This document shows, piece after piece, positions 35,191 to 44,317 of a stretch of DNA of 64,000 nt. The notes below the pieces were generated by a model, which saw only the letters and a program-made list of their open reading frames with translations, was not told where the DNA came from and did no database searches. Within the stretch, counting starts at the first letter, position 1; each line of letters opens with the position of its first letter. Location of the stretch: the NCBI GenBank assembly GCA_027077795.1, contig JALWTT010000008.1:1-64000 (forward strand), in the 5' to 3' direction. The position numbers and the translations under genes were made by a program. Source of the DNA: Thermotogaceae bacterium (lineage in GTDB: Bacteria > Thermotogota > Thermotogae > Thermotogales > Thermotogaceae).

Positions 35191-37622
35191 GGCAGATCCA
35201 ACCCCACAGGTTTGTAAATTCGTATTCCGTATTTCGCATTCTCCTTCACTATCAAGTAGAGTTTACCTTCGCACGAGAACCCATCCACTATATCAAAGTT
35301 GAAAACTTGATAGCATCCCTTTATTGATCTACTTTTAGTATCCACGAAGAATGCCACTCTTCTACCGAGAAGTACCAGGTATCTCTCATCCAGGGGCACT
35401 ATTTTAAAACCCTCCGCTATGTTTCCCTCACCCACAATCCAACTCTTCTTCCTCTTCTCATCGTACACTAAGAGATAGTGATCGGACGTTAGAGCATACA
35501 GGATCCCATCCTTTTCAAAAGCATACGTGATGTCGGCTTTGTGTCCCTTAACTGCTATGGAATCTGTTGTTATCACCCTCTCCAGAGATCCTCTTTTGTC
35601 TAGGAAGGCAATCGCGAAATCTGTGAAGAACATCATCCCATTCTCTCTCGGGACAATTCTGCCAAAAGTTCCCGGAGCTTCATATATAACCCTGTATCCA
35701 TTCGGAGTGTATACAGCCAATTTCTCAGTTCCACCTTCACCTGGAACAGCCACATACACGCTACCATCATTCTCCACTAGAACATCATCGACATCGCCGA
35801 GTTTGACTTTCCCTTCCATCTTTCCGAATCCTATAGCGTTCACCCTGCATTTTCCAGTCCCACATATCATCGTTAATTCTCCACCTACATTTTTCAGAAA
35901 TCTGAAGGTTCCTTTCTCTATAGCATAATCCCAGGTTTCAAGTCCCTCTTCAGTTGCGAAATATGGCTGATCATCAACACAGGCTCCCGAATTATAGGAA
36001 TCTATACCCTTCTTCGCAACCGTTCTGAGTATATCTTTCAGAACAAAGCCCTTGGGTTGTGTAAACCCTCCTATTAATTCCTCTTTTTCTGGCTTCACCA
36101 TCTCGGTGGCCTTTCGCGTCTCAACAAGTTGCTTCGTAGCGGTCGGAGTCAAAAATTCCTTGTACGTATCTGTGACGAACTTCGGAGGCTTTGGAACCTT
36201 TTCCGTTTCAACAAAAGATCTGATCGTGTCGAGGACATCCGCCCTGGAATAACCATAAAAGCTTATATCAAACTTTATAAAAGGTTTGCCATTTATTCTC
36301 GCACTGTCAACACTAACCACTCCGTCACCGTTCCCCTTCACGAGTTCGGGATAGAACTTCTCCAGTTCCGTTTTACCCACATCTATTCTCATGGGTGGAA
36401 CTGTACCGGCTATGACCAGATAGCTTATATCACTCCTGGGAAAGAGCATTTTCTGAACTTCGGATCCGGGAATCAGATCCTTGTAAAAGACGTTGACCCT
36501 CTCTATGTAATTGTATATATGGCTCCTTATAACAGGGATCTCTTCCTCCTTTACCCCCAGATTCTGAGAGATTATCGAATTGCTTTTTTCATACATGAAA
36601 GATGAGAAAAACATTGGATTTGCCAGTGAAGTTCCCTTCCCTGGTGTACTGATCAGGATCAGCTTCTTCACATCCTTTATCTCCGGATGTCTTTCGAGAG
36701 CGAGTCTCGCTATGAGCCCTCCCAACCCGTGGGCAATGATCACATAAGTGCCATGCGAGAACATCGGATCTTTCAACACGCTTGCAAGAGTCTCAGCTTC
36801 AAACAACGTATAGCTCCTCACGCCGGACTTGCTGAAGAACTCCTCGGCATCTTTTTCATACCTCATAGATCTGGCTTTCGACAGAGGATAATCGAAAACA
36901 TATATGCTCCTGTCGGGAAACACGGACGTCCAGAAATTCGTCTCCATTCCCAGCCCTCCAGAGAAGTTCGGGTCCTCCCCTGGAACAACTATGATGGAGG
37001 ACTTCACCGAAGAGGCAACCTCTCTGACGAGACGTAACGAATGAACTTGTCTTTCTGCAGGGATCTGAACTGCGGCTATGATTGAGGTATGAAAAGTTTC
37101 AGCCTCCACATAGTATCCTTTGTCATCTCTCCCAATGGTACTACCCGGGAAGATGTAGTAAACATCCGACTGGTTACGGGGGATATACGCCAAAGCTACT
37201 CCAGTAAAATCCTCTCCGTAGAAATACTCGGATGGTATGTATATGCGAATCTTTATAGGCCTGAGGGAGAATTCATCTCTTCCATCTTTGGGGGTGACCT
37301 CATAAGCTTCTCCGTTTATTATCTTCAGACCTGGCATATCAGCCTCGAGTGACTTCACCTCACTGGAGCTGAGCCTTCTGACGTCGAACTCTTTTGGAAA
37401 AGGGTAGGCTCCCTTGGGAACATATATGAACAGGTTATTCACCACCTGCTTAACCTCGTGTGGAGAAACCTCCTTTTTCCTTTTCTCCGGGTTGTGATAT
37501 AAGGCGAATATCAATATGAGAATTCCCAGGGCTCCAAAAACGGATATCACAAGGATTCTCCTTTTCAAGAAAGCAACAACTGCTCCTTTGAAGGCACCCA
37601 TGATACCCTTGAAAAATCCCAT
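35175..37622 (-). CDS. Lipase-like alpha/beta-hydrolase membrane protein lacking the catalytic serine
   Basis: An 815-residue protein with an N-terminal membrane helix (about 21-44). The central 200-500 region looks like a PGAP1/lipase-type alpha/beta hydrolase: IIVVPGED, then VIIAHGLGGLIARLALERHP, then ISTPGKGTSLANP and a late GDGVVS acid region. The nucleophile elbow is normally H-S-x-G-G, but here residue 299 is Gly (codon GGG at 36726-36728), so the serine is missing. The C-terminal 250 residues are strand-rich and repeat-like, probably a beta-propeller-type domain. It is likely a binding protein rather than an esterase. It sits between a prenyl synthase and a TPR membrane protein in an envelope operon. 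Confidence 0.6.
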   Translation of the reverse strand: MGFFKGIMGAFKGAVVAFLKRRILVISVFGALGILILIFALYHNPEKRKKEVSPHEVKQVVNNLFIYVPKGAYPFPKEFDVRRLSSSEVKSLEADMPGLKIINGEAYEVTPKDGRDEFSLRPIKIRIYIPSEYFYGEDFTGVALAYIPRNQSDVYYIFPGSTIGRDDKGYYVEAETFHTSIIAAVQIPAERQVHSLRLVREVASSVKSSIIVVPGEDPNFSGGLGMETNFWTSVFPDRSIYVFDYPLSKARSMRYEKDAEEFFSKSGVRSYTLFEAETLASVLKDPMFSHGTYVIIAHGLGGLIARLALERHPEIKDVKKLILISTPGKGTSLANPMFFSSFMYEKSNSIISQNLGVKEEEIPVIRSHIYNYIERVNVFYKDLIPGSEVQKMLFPRSDISYLVIAGTVPPMRIDVGKTELEKFYPELVKGNGDGVVSVDSARINGKPFIKFDISFYGYSRADVLDTIRSFVETEKVPKPPKFVTDTYKEFLTPTATKQLVETRKATEMVKPEKEELIGGFTQPKGFVLKDILRTVAKKGIDSYNSGACVDDQPYFATEEGLETWDYAIEKGTFRFLKNVGGELTMICGTGKCRVNAIGFGKMEGKVKLGDVDDVLVENDGSVYVAVPGEGGTEKLAVYTPNGYRVIYEAPGTFGRIVPRENGMMFFTDFAIAFLDKRGSLERVITTDSIAVKGHKADITYAFEKDGILYALTSDHYLLVYDEKRKKSWIVGEGNIAEGFKIVPLDERYLVLLGRRVAFFVDTKSRSIKGCYQVFNFDIVDGFSCEGKLYLIVKENAKYGIRIYKPVGLDLPCGNW

Positions 37623-37626
37623 AGGA

Positions 37627-38436
37627 TCATCCTCTCACGATCAGATCGGAAGCCTCCCTAAGAAAAGATACTGTGCTTTTCAAGCCCATTGATTCTAAAG
37701 AAGCTATCGTTTTTTTCATAAGGCTATTAGCCAACTCTTTGGCCTTCTTCTCTCCCAAGATTTTGATCAAAGTTTTTTTTCTGATATCCTGCCTTACATC
37801 CTTTCCAATATCTTCCGAGTTCATCATGAAATCCTTCATGTCGTCGTATACCTGAAAAGCTACTCCAAAATTTCTCCCGATCTTTTCCAAATTTTTCCAT
37901 TCTCCTCCATTCATGATCATCGGAGCACTCATAGAAAACCCGAAGAGTGCCCCCGTTTTTTTCTCGTACATGTCATATATATCTTTCTCCCTGAATTCCT
38001 TTTTCTCCTCCAATTCCACATCCATTGCCTCCCCTATGAGAACCTCATAGGCTACTCTCGAAAAGTGCGGAAAAAGAGGGGGGTAATTTGAGATCAATCG
38101 AAAGGCTAGGAAGAACAGCCCATCTCCAGCGAGTAGTGCGATTCCTGGCCCAAATACTTTGTGGTTTGCGGGTTTTCCTCTGCGCATAGTTGCGTTGTCA
38201 ACCTCCGGCATATCATCGTGTATCAGAGTTCCCGAATGAAACAGCTCAACGGCAACTGCAGCGTCGAGCATTCCACCGATTCCCAAATCCTCCGCAACTG
38301 AGAGCATTATGCCAGCCCGAAGCTTCTTTCCACCAGCTTCTGGTGTGTACGAGATCGCCTCGTATATCTTCCAATTTCCTTTCTCAAGTATCTCTTCAAT
38401 CCTCCTTTGGATGTCCCTCGTCCTCTCTTCCCTCAT
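37627..38436 (-). CDS. Short-chain polyprenyl diphosphate synthase
   Basis: A 269-residue trans-isoprenyl synthase. The substrate motif GGKKLRAG, the first Asp-rich motif LIHDDMPEVDNATMRRGKP with NHKVFG, and the second QVYDDMKD are present. These fit the IspA (farnesyl/geranylgeranyl diphosphate synthase) group, which joins isopentenyl diphosphate to allylic diphosphates. Chain length is not certain; the residues before the first motif (VELFHSGTL) lack bulky aromatic stoppers, which may allow longer products. The start follows AGGAGGATGTTGA and overlaps the BFN gene by 41 bases. Confidence 0.87.
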   Translation of the reverse strand: MREERTRDIQRRIEEILEKGNWKIYEAISYTPEAGGKKLRAGIMLSVAEDLGIGGMLDAAVAVELFHSGTLIHDDMPEVDNATMRRGKPANHKVFGPGIALLAGDGLFFLAFRLISNYPPLFPHFSRVAYEVLIGEAMDVELEEKKEFREKDIYDMYEKKTGALFGFSMSAPMIMNGGEWKNLEKIGRNFGVAFQVYDDMKDFMMNSEDIGKDVRQDIRKKTLIKILGEKKAKELANSLMKKTIASLESMGLKSTVSFLREASDLIVRG

Positions 38437-38953
38437 TCAACATCCTCCTGAAGGCATCTATATCCAGGTTTTCAACGAACTTCTTGAATTTTTCCTCCTC
38501 GTCCTCTTCCCCTGTTCCTTCTTCCATTTCTATGGAGTGCTCGTTGAATATTTCGCTGGTGACATATATAGGAGCATTCTTTTTAACGGCTATTACCATC
38601 GAATCTGATGGCCTCGCATCGATTTCCATATATGCTGTATCCTCCGTTTCCTCTTCCTCCTCGAAGAACACATTTTCCTTGAGTACCAGATTCGCATAGA
38701 ACGTACCCTCCTTCACGGAATGGATAACCACTTTATCAACAGACACGTCCAGCGTGTTCAATATATTGAGCAAAAGGTCATGGGTCATCGGGCGAGGTGG
38801 AGTTAAGCCTTCGAGCGCCATAGCAAGTGCATAGGCTTCGCACGGCCCTATCCATATTGGAACAACCCTATTCGTGTCCTCTACACCCAACAGGACCACG
38901 GGAGCGTTGTTTATCTTGTCAAGGACGAGAGCCTTTATGAAAGCCCTCTTCAT
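38396..38953 (-). CDS. Bifunctional nuclease (BFN/DUF151) family protein
   Basis: A 185-residue protein with the BFN domain: NNAPVVLLGVEDTNRVVPIW, IGPCEAYALAMALEG, PRPMTHDLLLNILN, and ARPSDSMVIAVK. Plant members have nuclease activity; the bacterial role is unsettled. The C-terminal part (EEKFKKFVENLDIDAFRRML) resembles the short UVR-like tail found in many bacterial members. It is the first gene of a five-gene operon and starts after AGGAGGGATGACAT. A TATAAT (minus strand, 38980-38975) lies about 22 bases upstream of the ATG. Confidence 0.87.
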   Translation of the reverse strand: MKRAFIKALVLDKINNAPVVLLGVEDTNRVVPIWIGPCEAYALAMALEGLTPPRPMTHDLLLNILNTLDVSVDKVVIHSVKEGTFYANLVLKENVFFEEEEETEDTAYMEIDARPSDSMVIAVKKNAPIYVTSEIFNEHSIEMEEGTGEEDEEEKFKKFVENLDIDAFRRMLNEGREDEGHPKED

Positions 38954-39004
38954 ATGTCATCCCTCCTCAAGATGATTATAACTCGTATTTTTCTTCCAAA
39001 GCTG

Positions 39005-39010
39005 TATAAT
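39005..39010 (+). promoter_or_regulatory. -10 box very close to the phosphoesterase start
   Basis: TATAAT ends only ten bases before the ATG at 39021, which would give a transcript with almost no leader. No -35 box is obvious. A divergent TATAAT for the BFN operon is 25-30 bases away on the other strand. Confidence 0.5.
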
Positions 39011-39020
39011 ACCACCGGTT

Positions 39021-40211
39021 ATGAAATACTTAGTCTTGAGCGATTTACATATAGGAGATGGTTCTTCAAAAGATGATTTTCACTACGACGCGGAGCTATC
39101 AGAGCTCCTCTTTCGGTTTAAGGATGAGGAAGTTACTCTCATACTGAATGGAGATGCTCTTGAAATTTTAGAAAGTGAGTGTGTTCGAAGTCTTGGCCTA
39201 CTGCCTTTTGAAGAACTCCTGGAAAAGGTCTGCCCCGATGTCATAGACGAGATAGAGAAAACCCACCCAGAAGTTTTCAAAGCAATCAGGGATTTTTCAT
39301 CCACCCATCCCGTGGTGTATGTGGTTGGAAATCACGACTACTACATTTTGAAAAATGAAAAGCTGAGAAAGAGGATGAAAGAAAAGCTTAAAAACGTAGA
39401 AATAGTACCTTTTTATTACATCGAGGATCTCTCAACTCTTGTGATACATGGAAATCAATTCGATGCCATTAACAAGTTTTCCCTGGATAAGAGGACGGGG
39501 AAAATCATACCCCCACTTGGGGACTTCATCCCCAGATACATGATGACGTACTTTGACGAGAGAATAGAAGAGCTCGTTCCCAGAGATGTAATAGTCGACT
39601 ATGACAACATAAGGCCCCTTCTGGATGTGTTCGATTGGCTCAAATTTGTGAACGAGATGTACAACATAGGAGAAGATCTGGTGGAAATATGGGTGAGCAA
39701 TTTCATAAACCTGATGCAGAGTAGCTTTGCCAAGTTCTGGCTTAAAAGCAACTACCCCTTCCTCAGATTCACCTCGAAGATTTTCTTGAACAGACTTGGA
39801 GGGATAAAGCTTGGCTCCACTCTTGTTAAAACCGTTATGATGCTCAGAAGAGCCAGAAGAACAGATTACCTTTTGAAGGTAGCGCGGAGGATCCTCACCG
39901 GAAGGAGGAAACTCAAAGTAGAAGATTTAGTAGGATATGAGATGGACAGCTTTCCTTTGAATATCCCTCTAAAAGGATTAGTCATGGGACATATACACCA
40001 CTCAAAGTTTCAGATATTCTCAACATCGGATGGATATAAATTCTATCTGAATACTGGAACTTGGAGGCCAGTCGTTGAGAAGATAAAGGGTGGCAAAAGA
40101 GCTTTCCAGAAAAAAGCGGAACTTTTCTACGCTGTGATAAGTAAAGTCAACGGAGAAATAGATGTGGAGATAAACTCAAAGACAAAACTGGAAAAGATCT
40201 CACCTTCCTGA
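39021..40211 (+). CDS. Calcineurin-like metallophosphoesterase
   Basis: A 396-residue member of the metallophosphatase superfamily. Metal ligands are in the usual five blocks: SDLHIGDG (residues 7-14), ILNGDALEI, VVGNHDYY, VIHGNQFD and VMGHIHHS. The insert between blocks four and five is long (about 160 residues). The overall layout is like LpxH/YbbF-type or other lipid-associated phosphoesterases, but the substrate is unknown. The DLH motif so close to the N terminus fixes the start at 39021, although no Shine-Dalgarno sequence precedes it. Confidence 0.82.
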   Translation: MKYLVLSDLHIGDGSSKDDFHYDAELSELLFRFKDEEVTLILNGDALEILESECVRSLGLLPFEELLEKVCPDVIDEIEKTHPEVFKAIRDFSSTHPVVYVVGNHDYYILKNEKLRKRMKEKLKNVEIVPFYYIEDLSTLVIHGNQFDAINKFSLDKRTGKIIPPLGDFIPRYMMTYFDERIEELVPRDVIVDYDNIRPLLDVFDWLKFVNEMYNIGEDLVEIWVSNFINLMQSSFAKFWLKSNYPFLRFTSKIFLNRLGGIKLGSTLVKTVMMLRRARRTDYLLKVARRILTGRRKLKVEDLVGYEMDSFPLNIPLKGLVMGHIHHSKFQIFSTSDGYKFYLNTGTWRPVVEKIKGGKRAFQKKAELFYAVISKVNGEIDVEINSKTKLEKISPS

Positions 40212-40976
40212 TGCTCTTTTCAAAAGTTCCACGGAGTTCAGAAACTCTTCATCCTTAATGTTATTTACCTCGCGAAGTACATCTTCAAATTCCATAACGG
40301 ACTTCGAGAATAGGTTCATAGTGGTGAGAATCTTGACACTCTCAAATGTGGACTCCCATCGCAACGTGATCCAAGCCAAATAAAATCTCTTTTCCTCCTC
40401 CAGAGAATACTCGAAATTTTGAACATCTCTTCCATAATGAACCCTATCTCCTCGAGGAGAGATCTCGAGAAAAACCTCGCATCCTCTCCTTCTGAAAGTG
40501 TAAACCAGAAAGTGCTTTTGAACTCTCGACAATTCTCTCAGAGCCAAGAACCTCTTGGGCCTTGAAATAACTTCTGGTCTGATGCCACGACTTTCACCTA
40601 CCTCTGAAAGGGACTCAAGAAGCTTTCTCTTTATCCCTCCAGAAGCCACCACCATTTCAACCGACGCACCAAGATGCCTGTAAGCATCTGGGAAATCCAC
40701 ATCGAGAATTTTGACGATTTTCAACACGCTATCCTGATCAGATGAAGGGCCCCTGATTATCACCGAGGAGTACTCAGAATCCATAACATAGGACATCTCG
40801 AACCAACTTGGAAATCGAAAAGAGAGAATGCTCAAGAGGTTTTCCAAGGACTTTCTCATGGCACCTCGCATCTTCACCGGTTCATGCCTCCAACCGGCGT
40901 TAAAGCTAATCTGAACTGCAAAGCTCCTATAAGGCCTTGCATCATGCACTATCTTCACCTTCACCTCTCCCTCCAT
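40200..40976 (-). CDS. Unrecognised conserved protein (258 aa)
   Basis: A soluble basic protein with no signal peptide or membrane helix. Readable segments are VHDARPYRSFAVQISFNAGW, RKSLENLLSILSFRFPSWFE and FLVYTFRRRGCEVFLEISPR. It resembles Thermotogota-only proteins listed as DUF4895, a weak recollection. It overlaps the 3' end of the phosphoesterase by 12 bases and the radical SAM gene by 16, so it is expressed with the latter. Confidence 0.55.
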   Translation of the reverse strand: MEGEVKVKIVHDARPYRSFAVQISFNAGWRHEPVKMRGAMRKSLENLLSILSFRFPSWFEMSYVMDSEYSSVIIRGPSSDQDSVLKIVKILDVDFPDAYRHLGASVEMVVASGGIKRKLLESLSEVGESRGIRPEVISRPKRFLALRELSRVQKHFLVYTFRRRGCEVFLEISPRGDRVHYGRDVQNFEYSLEEEKRFYLAWITLRWESTFESVKILTTMNLFSKSVMEFEDVLREVNNIKDEEFLNSVELLKRASGR

Positions 40977-42586
40977 AACAAAGCTTCAAGGATCTCATAA
41001 GTTCCCGAAGAGAGTTTCTTCCTCGTATCATTTCTGCTCGAGAATGGCCTTTTCATTATAACTTCTTCCACCCGTTTCTTTCCCATTCCCCTGATAGATA
41101 AGAGTTCCTCATAGCTAAGCTTGTTTACATCCAGAGGAAGGGCCAATCCTGTCAGGGACCTGGGACCGTGATCAACCACCACCATGTCAGATTTCTCGTT
41201 GAAACTGGAGTACGTTCCAACAAGTGGGGGATATGTCCCAAGTGGCCTTCCAAAGGTCAGGTTTCCCTCTCTCTTTTCCGGAATAACCCTTTTTATGACC
41301 GTTCCAAACGGAAAAACTCTCGTTATCATGGGAAGATCTACTTCTTGCCTTATCCTTTGCTTCCAGTGATTGAACTCTCTTTTATTCGTCTTGACTTTCC
41401 ATCCCATCCTACTCAGGGGTGTTCCAGGGTACACCATAACTTGTCGTATGTTTATCCTCCTCAAAAGCAGGCCATCCTCCAGCACCTTCTTCAAAAATTC
41501 ATAATTTTTACGGTAAGTTTCCTCACTTTCACCAGGCAGTCCATACAGGATGTTTATTCCAGGAAGGAGCTTCGGTATCCCTTCTTCTCTAATCCCCCCT
41601 ATCTCGTTCACCATCTCTATCGCTTTCCTGACATCCTCTGGAGAGGATCCAATGTTGTTGATCTTTAGGACCTTCCTGTCAAACGACTCTGCGCCAAATG
41701 ACAGGACATCTCCCGGCGTGTCATATTTCACTATCACCTCCAGGATCCTAGAAGATTCCTTTATATTCCGCGTAATGAAAGAAGGGTTTGCGTTATCGGT
41801 GTGAAGGACTTCCACATCCGGTGCGACGGATCTTATCCCACTGTAAAGCTCCTCCACGGCTTGGACATTTGGAAATCCACCGTTTTTTTCCGACATATAA
41901 GCTAATATGTTAGCACTTCTTCCCAAGCGGAAGGCCCTGCACCCGTTCTTGTAAAGCTCCTCCACTTCTCTCACTATCCCATCGATATCCCTTGACCTCA
42001 GCTTTCCATGAAGAATGGGCTCCGTGCAAAAAGAACAGAAGGAATCCCTTTCACATCCTCTTGAAACCTCAATCTCGCACAGAACATCTGGAAAAAACGG
42101 ATGATCCTTTATCAGAGAAGCTCCAGCTATTGAGAGCTCATTCACAAGACTGTAGTTGTCTCTGATGCCCGTATCCCTCATCTCCGGGAAGAAGGCCCAA
42201 ACATCTCCCCGAACAACATATTCCGCATCGAAATCAGGTAAAATTGCCATCGTTCCGCCCTTTATAGTGTACGCCAAGGCTATAGGACCTGATACCACCC
42301 TAACGGCATGTGAATTCTCCTTCAGTATCCTTCTGATCTCTGAAAGCATCAGAGGTGTTCCAGACAGATAGCGTCCCGGTACAGTTGTTCCTCCGTATAT
42401 AACCACAAGATCGGCATCAAAATGCCATGTTCCCCAACTTCTAACTTGATCTATGGTGATGTACTCAACAAAAGCGCCCATCTTGAGAAGGGCGCCGTAT
42501 GTATACCGAATGTAAGGAGAAACATAAGGGGGTACGCCGAGAGCCGCTGGTTCATCCACATACCCATCAATTAGAATGGCTTTCAA
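40961..42586 (-). CDS. Radical SAM enzyme with C-terminal helix-hairpin-helix
   Basis: A 541-residue protein of the COG1031 type. An N-terminal Rossmann-like region (VVIYGGTTVPGRYLSGTPLM) is followed by the radical SAM core with cysteines in EVSRGCERDSFCSFCTEP. The spacing is C-x5-C-x2-C, wider than the usual C-x3-C-x2-C. Further core signs are FRLGRSAN and the glycine motif NILYGLPGESEETYRKN. The end has a helix-hairpin-helix, LSYEELLSIRGMGKKRVEEV, suggesting nucleic-acid binding. The substrate is unknown. It is followed with overlap by the 258-residue unknown protein. Confidence 0.82.
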   Translation of the reverse strand: MKAILIDGYVDEPAALGVPPYVSPYIRYTYGALLKMGAFVEYITIDQVRSWGTWHFDADLVVIYGGTTVPGRYLSGTPLMLSEIRRILKENSHAVRVVSGPIALAYTIKGGTMAILPDFDAEYVVRGDVWAFFPEMRDTGIRDNYSLVNELSIAGASLIKDHPFFPDVLCEIEVSRGCERDSFCSFCTEPILHGKLRSRDIDGIVREVEELYKNGCRAFRLGRSANILAYMSEKNGGFPNVQAVEELYSGIRSVAPDVEVLHTDNANPSFITRNIKESSRILEVIVKYDTPGDVLSFGAESFDRKVLKINNIGSSPEDVRKAIEMVNEIGGIREEGIPKLLPGINILYGLPGESEETYRKNYEFLKKVLEDGLLLRRINIRQVMVYPGTPLSRMGWKVKTNKREFNHWKQRIRQEVDLPMITRVFPFGTVIKRVIPEKREGNLTFGRPLGTYPPLVGTYSSFNEKSDMVVVDHGPRSLTGLALPLDVNKLSYEELLSIRGMGKKRVEEVIMKRPFSSRNDTRKKLSSGTYEILEALLWRER

Positions 42587-43313
42587 GTAATTTCAACACC
42601 TCCGGGTCAGACTTAACACAGATATTCCCGTATTTAACACAACCCCTGAATTTTCTGAAAGCCACCTCTACTATGTGCCATTTCTCACCAATTATCCCAT
42701 TTATGAAAATTTTATCGCCCTCTTCACTCATGGTAAACCAGTCGAAGATTTTAAACACGTTTCCAAGTTCCTCAGGGAAGGCCAACTTGTTGGATAATTC
42801 TCTATCACCGAGAAGCTTTCTGAAACCTTTCAGATCTTCAACTACCGGCTCGATGTCCATCTTCATCTCGATTCCATCTATCCTTCTGTATATGTTTATG
42901 GGTATACCTTCTTCATCTATATCAACCTTGAAGTAGCCCTTCTTCGTTTCATATTCGATCATGTACCATCCAGCACCTTCAACGATCGTAGCATCCGTAG
43001 ATTCCTTCAGAGATTCGAGAGCCACATCTTCTAGATCTTTTATCCCAGATGGGACCAAATACAAGATCTTGTTACCCATCCAACACTTATCACCCATTCT
43101 CACCCAAACAAGGTTCTTCGGATTGATTACAAACACAAGTTTGTCTTCACCTTTTTTGTAGACCTTCTCATATCTCATCTTTGGAGATTTCGATTCCTCA
43201 ACGAAGAACCTATAAGCAATGTACTGAGAATTTTCCCACCTCTTTATCACACCGCTTACGGTGATAGCAAAACTTGTGACAGCCACGAGGAAGACGATCA
43301 GAAACTGCTTCAT
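42567..43313 (-). CDS. Exported protein of the ECF sigma operon
   Basis: A 248-residue protein with a signal peptide (MKQFLIVFLVAVTSFAITVSG) and a strand-rich body containing PKMRYEKVYKKGEDKLVFVI, WVRMGDKCWMGNKILYLVPS and YFKVDIDEEGIPINIYRRID. The pattern resembles the LolA/MucB-RseB lipoprotein-sensor fold, which would suit a partner of an anti-sigma factor, but that is inference. The ATG at 43313 follows GAGGTGATCTAC and lies ten bases after the anti-sigma stop. Confidence 0.6.
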   Translation of the reverse strand: MKQFLIVFLVAVTSFAITVSGVIKRWENSQYIAYRFFVEESKSPKMRYEKVYKKGEDKLVFVINPKNLVWVRMGDKCWMGNKILYLVPSGIKDLEDVALESLKESTDATIVEGAGWYMIEYETKKGYFKVDIDEEGIPINIYRRIDGIEMKMDIEPVVEDLKGFRKLLGDRELSNKLAFPEELGNVFKIFDWFTMSEEGDKIFINGIIGEKWHIVEVAFRKFRGCVKYGNICVKSDPEVLKLLESHSN

Positions 43314-43323
43314 GTAGATCACC

Positions 43324-43707
43324 TCAGAACCCATCCATCACTGTTCTTACGGTGTCAAAATCCACATTTATATCCTTCACTTTCTCCATCCTGATTTCAA
43401 GTCTTTTCTGTGGTTCAAGAGCCATGAGATTTCTTTCCCTGATGGTGGGAACTACATAAAATGGTAAGAAAATCGAGAGGAAGATGGCCGCAGCTACTAC
43501 CACACCCCAAATCCATTTCTCCCTCCTTCTCTTCCTAATTTTCTTCAGAAACTCATTCTTTCCCCTTTCTGAAGGAACATAATCCACACGTGCTGCGTAA
43601 ATCGATATGACTTTCCTGTAAAAGTGAATCTCTTCTCTCTCATCATCTGTGGCCTCTTCCATATTTCTCTCTCCATCTAAGAATTCATTTATTCTGTCGT
43701 TCCACAT
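43324..43707 (-). CDS. Probable membrane anti-sigma factor
   Basis: A 127-residue protein with an acidic cytoplasmic N-terminal domain (about 1-65), one membrane helix (WIWGVVVAAAIFLSIFLPFY) and a short outer part. This one-helix layout directly after an ECF sigma gene is typical of anti-sigma factors. No zinc-binding H-x3-C-x2-C motif is present. The ATG at 43707 follows GGAGGTAGAAGTG and overlaps the sigma gene by 23 bases. Confidence 0.68.
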   Translation of the reverse strand: MWNDRINEFLDGERNMEEATDDEREEIHFYRKVISIYAARVDYVPSERGKNEFLKKIRKRRREKWIWGVVVAAAIFLSIFLPFYVVPTIRERNLMALEPQKRLEIRMEKVKDINVDFDTVRTVMDGF

Positions 43708-44302
43708 CACTTCTACCTCCCTCCAGGAGCTTCCTCAGTTTCTTCCGAGCGTAGTGAAGCCTACTCTTAACAGTTCCAACTGGTTTGTTCATTATCTTTG
43801 CTATATCTTCATAACTCATTCCATCTATGTCCCTGAGCTTTATCAGCAGCCTGTTCTCTTCAGAAAGCTGGCTTAATTTCTCAAGAAGCCTCTCATAACT
43901 TATCTCTTCCATTGCCTCCTCTATCACATCACTATTGGAAATCGGATGTGTTGCAAACTCACCGCTATTCTCATCATCTTCTGGAAAGCTTGTGAGAACC
44001 TCTTTCCTCCTCTTTCTCTTTTCAAGGATATCCTTACAAACATTCACCGCTATTCTGTGTATCCATGTTGAGAGCTTCGAATCTCCCCTGAACTTCTTTA
44101 TACCCTTGTACACTCGCATCATTACTTCTTGCACTACATCATCAACATCATCATGCCCCAAAAAACTTTTCGCGATTCCTCCCACCCTTGGGGCATACTC
44201 ATAGTACAACTTCTCATAAGCCCACTCTTCTCCGCTCTTAAGCGCCTCAACAAACCTCTCCTCATCAACCCTTTTGACTTCTCTTCTCGAACTTTTGTTC
44301 AC
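43685..44302 (-). CDS. ECF-family RNA polymerase sigma factor (RpoE-like)
   Basis: A 205-residue sigma-70 family group IV factor. Region 2 contains YEYAPRVGGIAKSFLGHDDV and DVVQEVMMRVYKGIKKFRGD followed by STWIHRIAVNVCKD. Region 4 contains LIKLRDIDGMSYEDIAKIMN and VGTVKSRLHYARKKL. I take GTG at 44302 behind AGGTGAT as the start. It lies 15 bases after the methylmalonyl-CoA mutase stop and is followed with overlap by its probable anti-sigma factor and an exported protein, forming an envelope-sensing cassette. Confidence 0.88.
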   Translation of the reverse strand: MNKSSRREVKRVDEERFVEALKSGEEWAYEKLYYEYAPRVGGIAKSFLGHDDVDDVVQEVMMRVYKGIKKFRGDSKLSTWIHRIAVNVCKDILEKRKRRKEVLTSFPEDDENSGEFATHPISNSDVIEEAMEEISYERLLEKLSQLSEENRLLIKLRDIDGMSYEDIAKIMNKPVGTVKSRLHYARKKLRKLLEGGRSDVERQNK

Positions 44303-44317
44303 CAATATCACCTTTTC

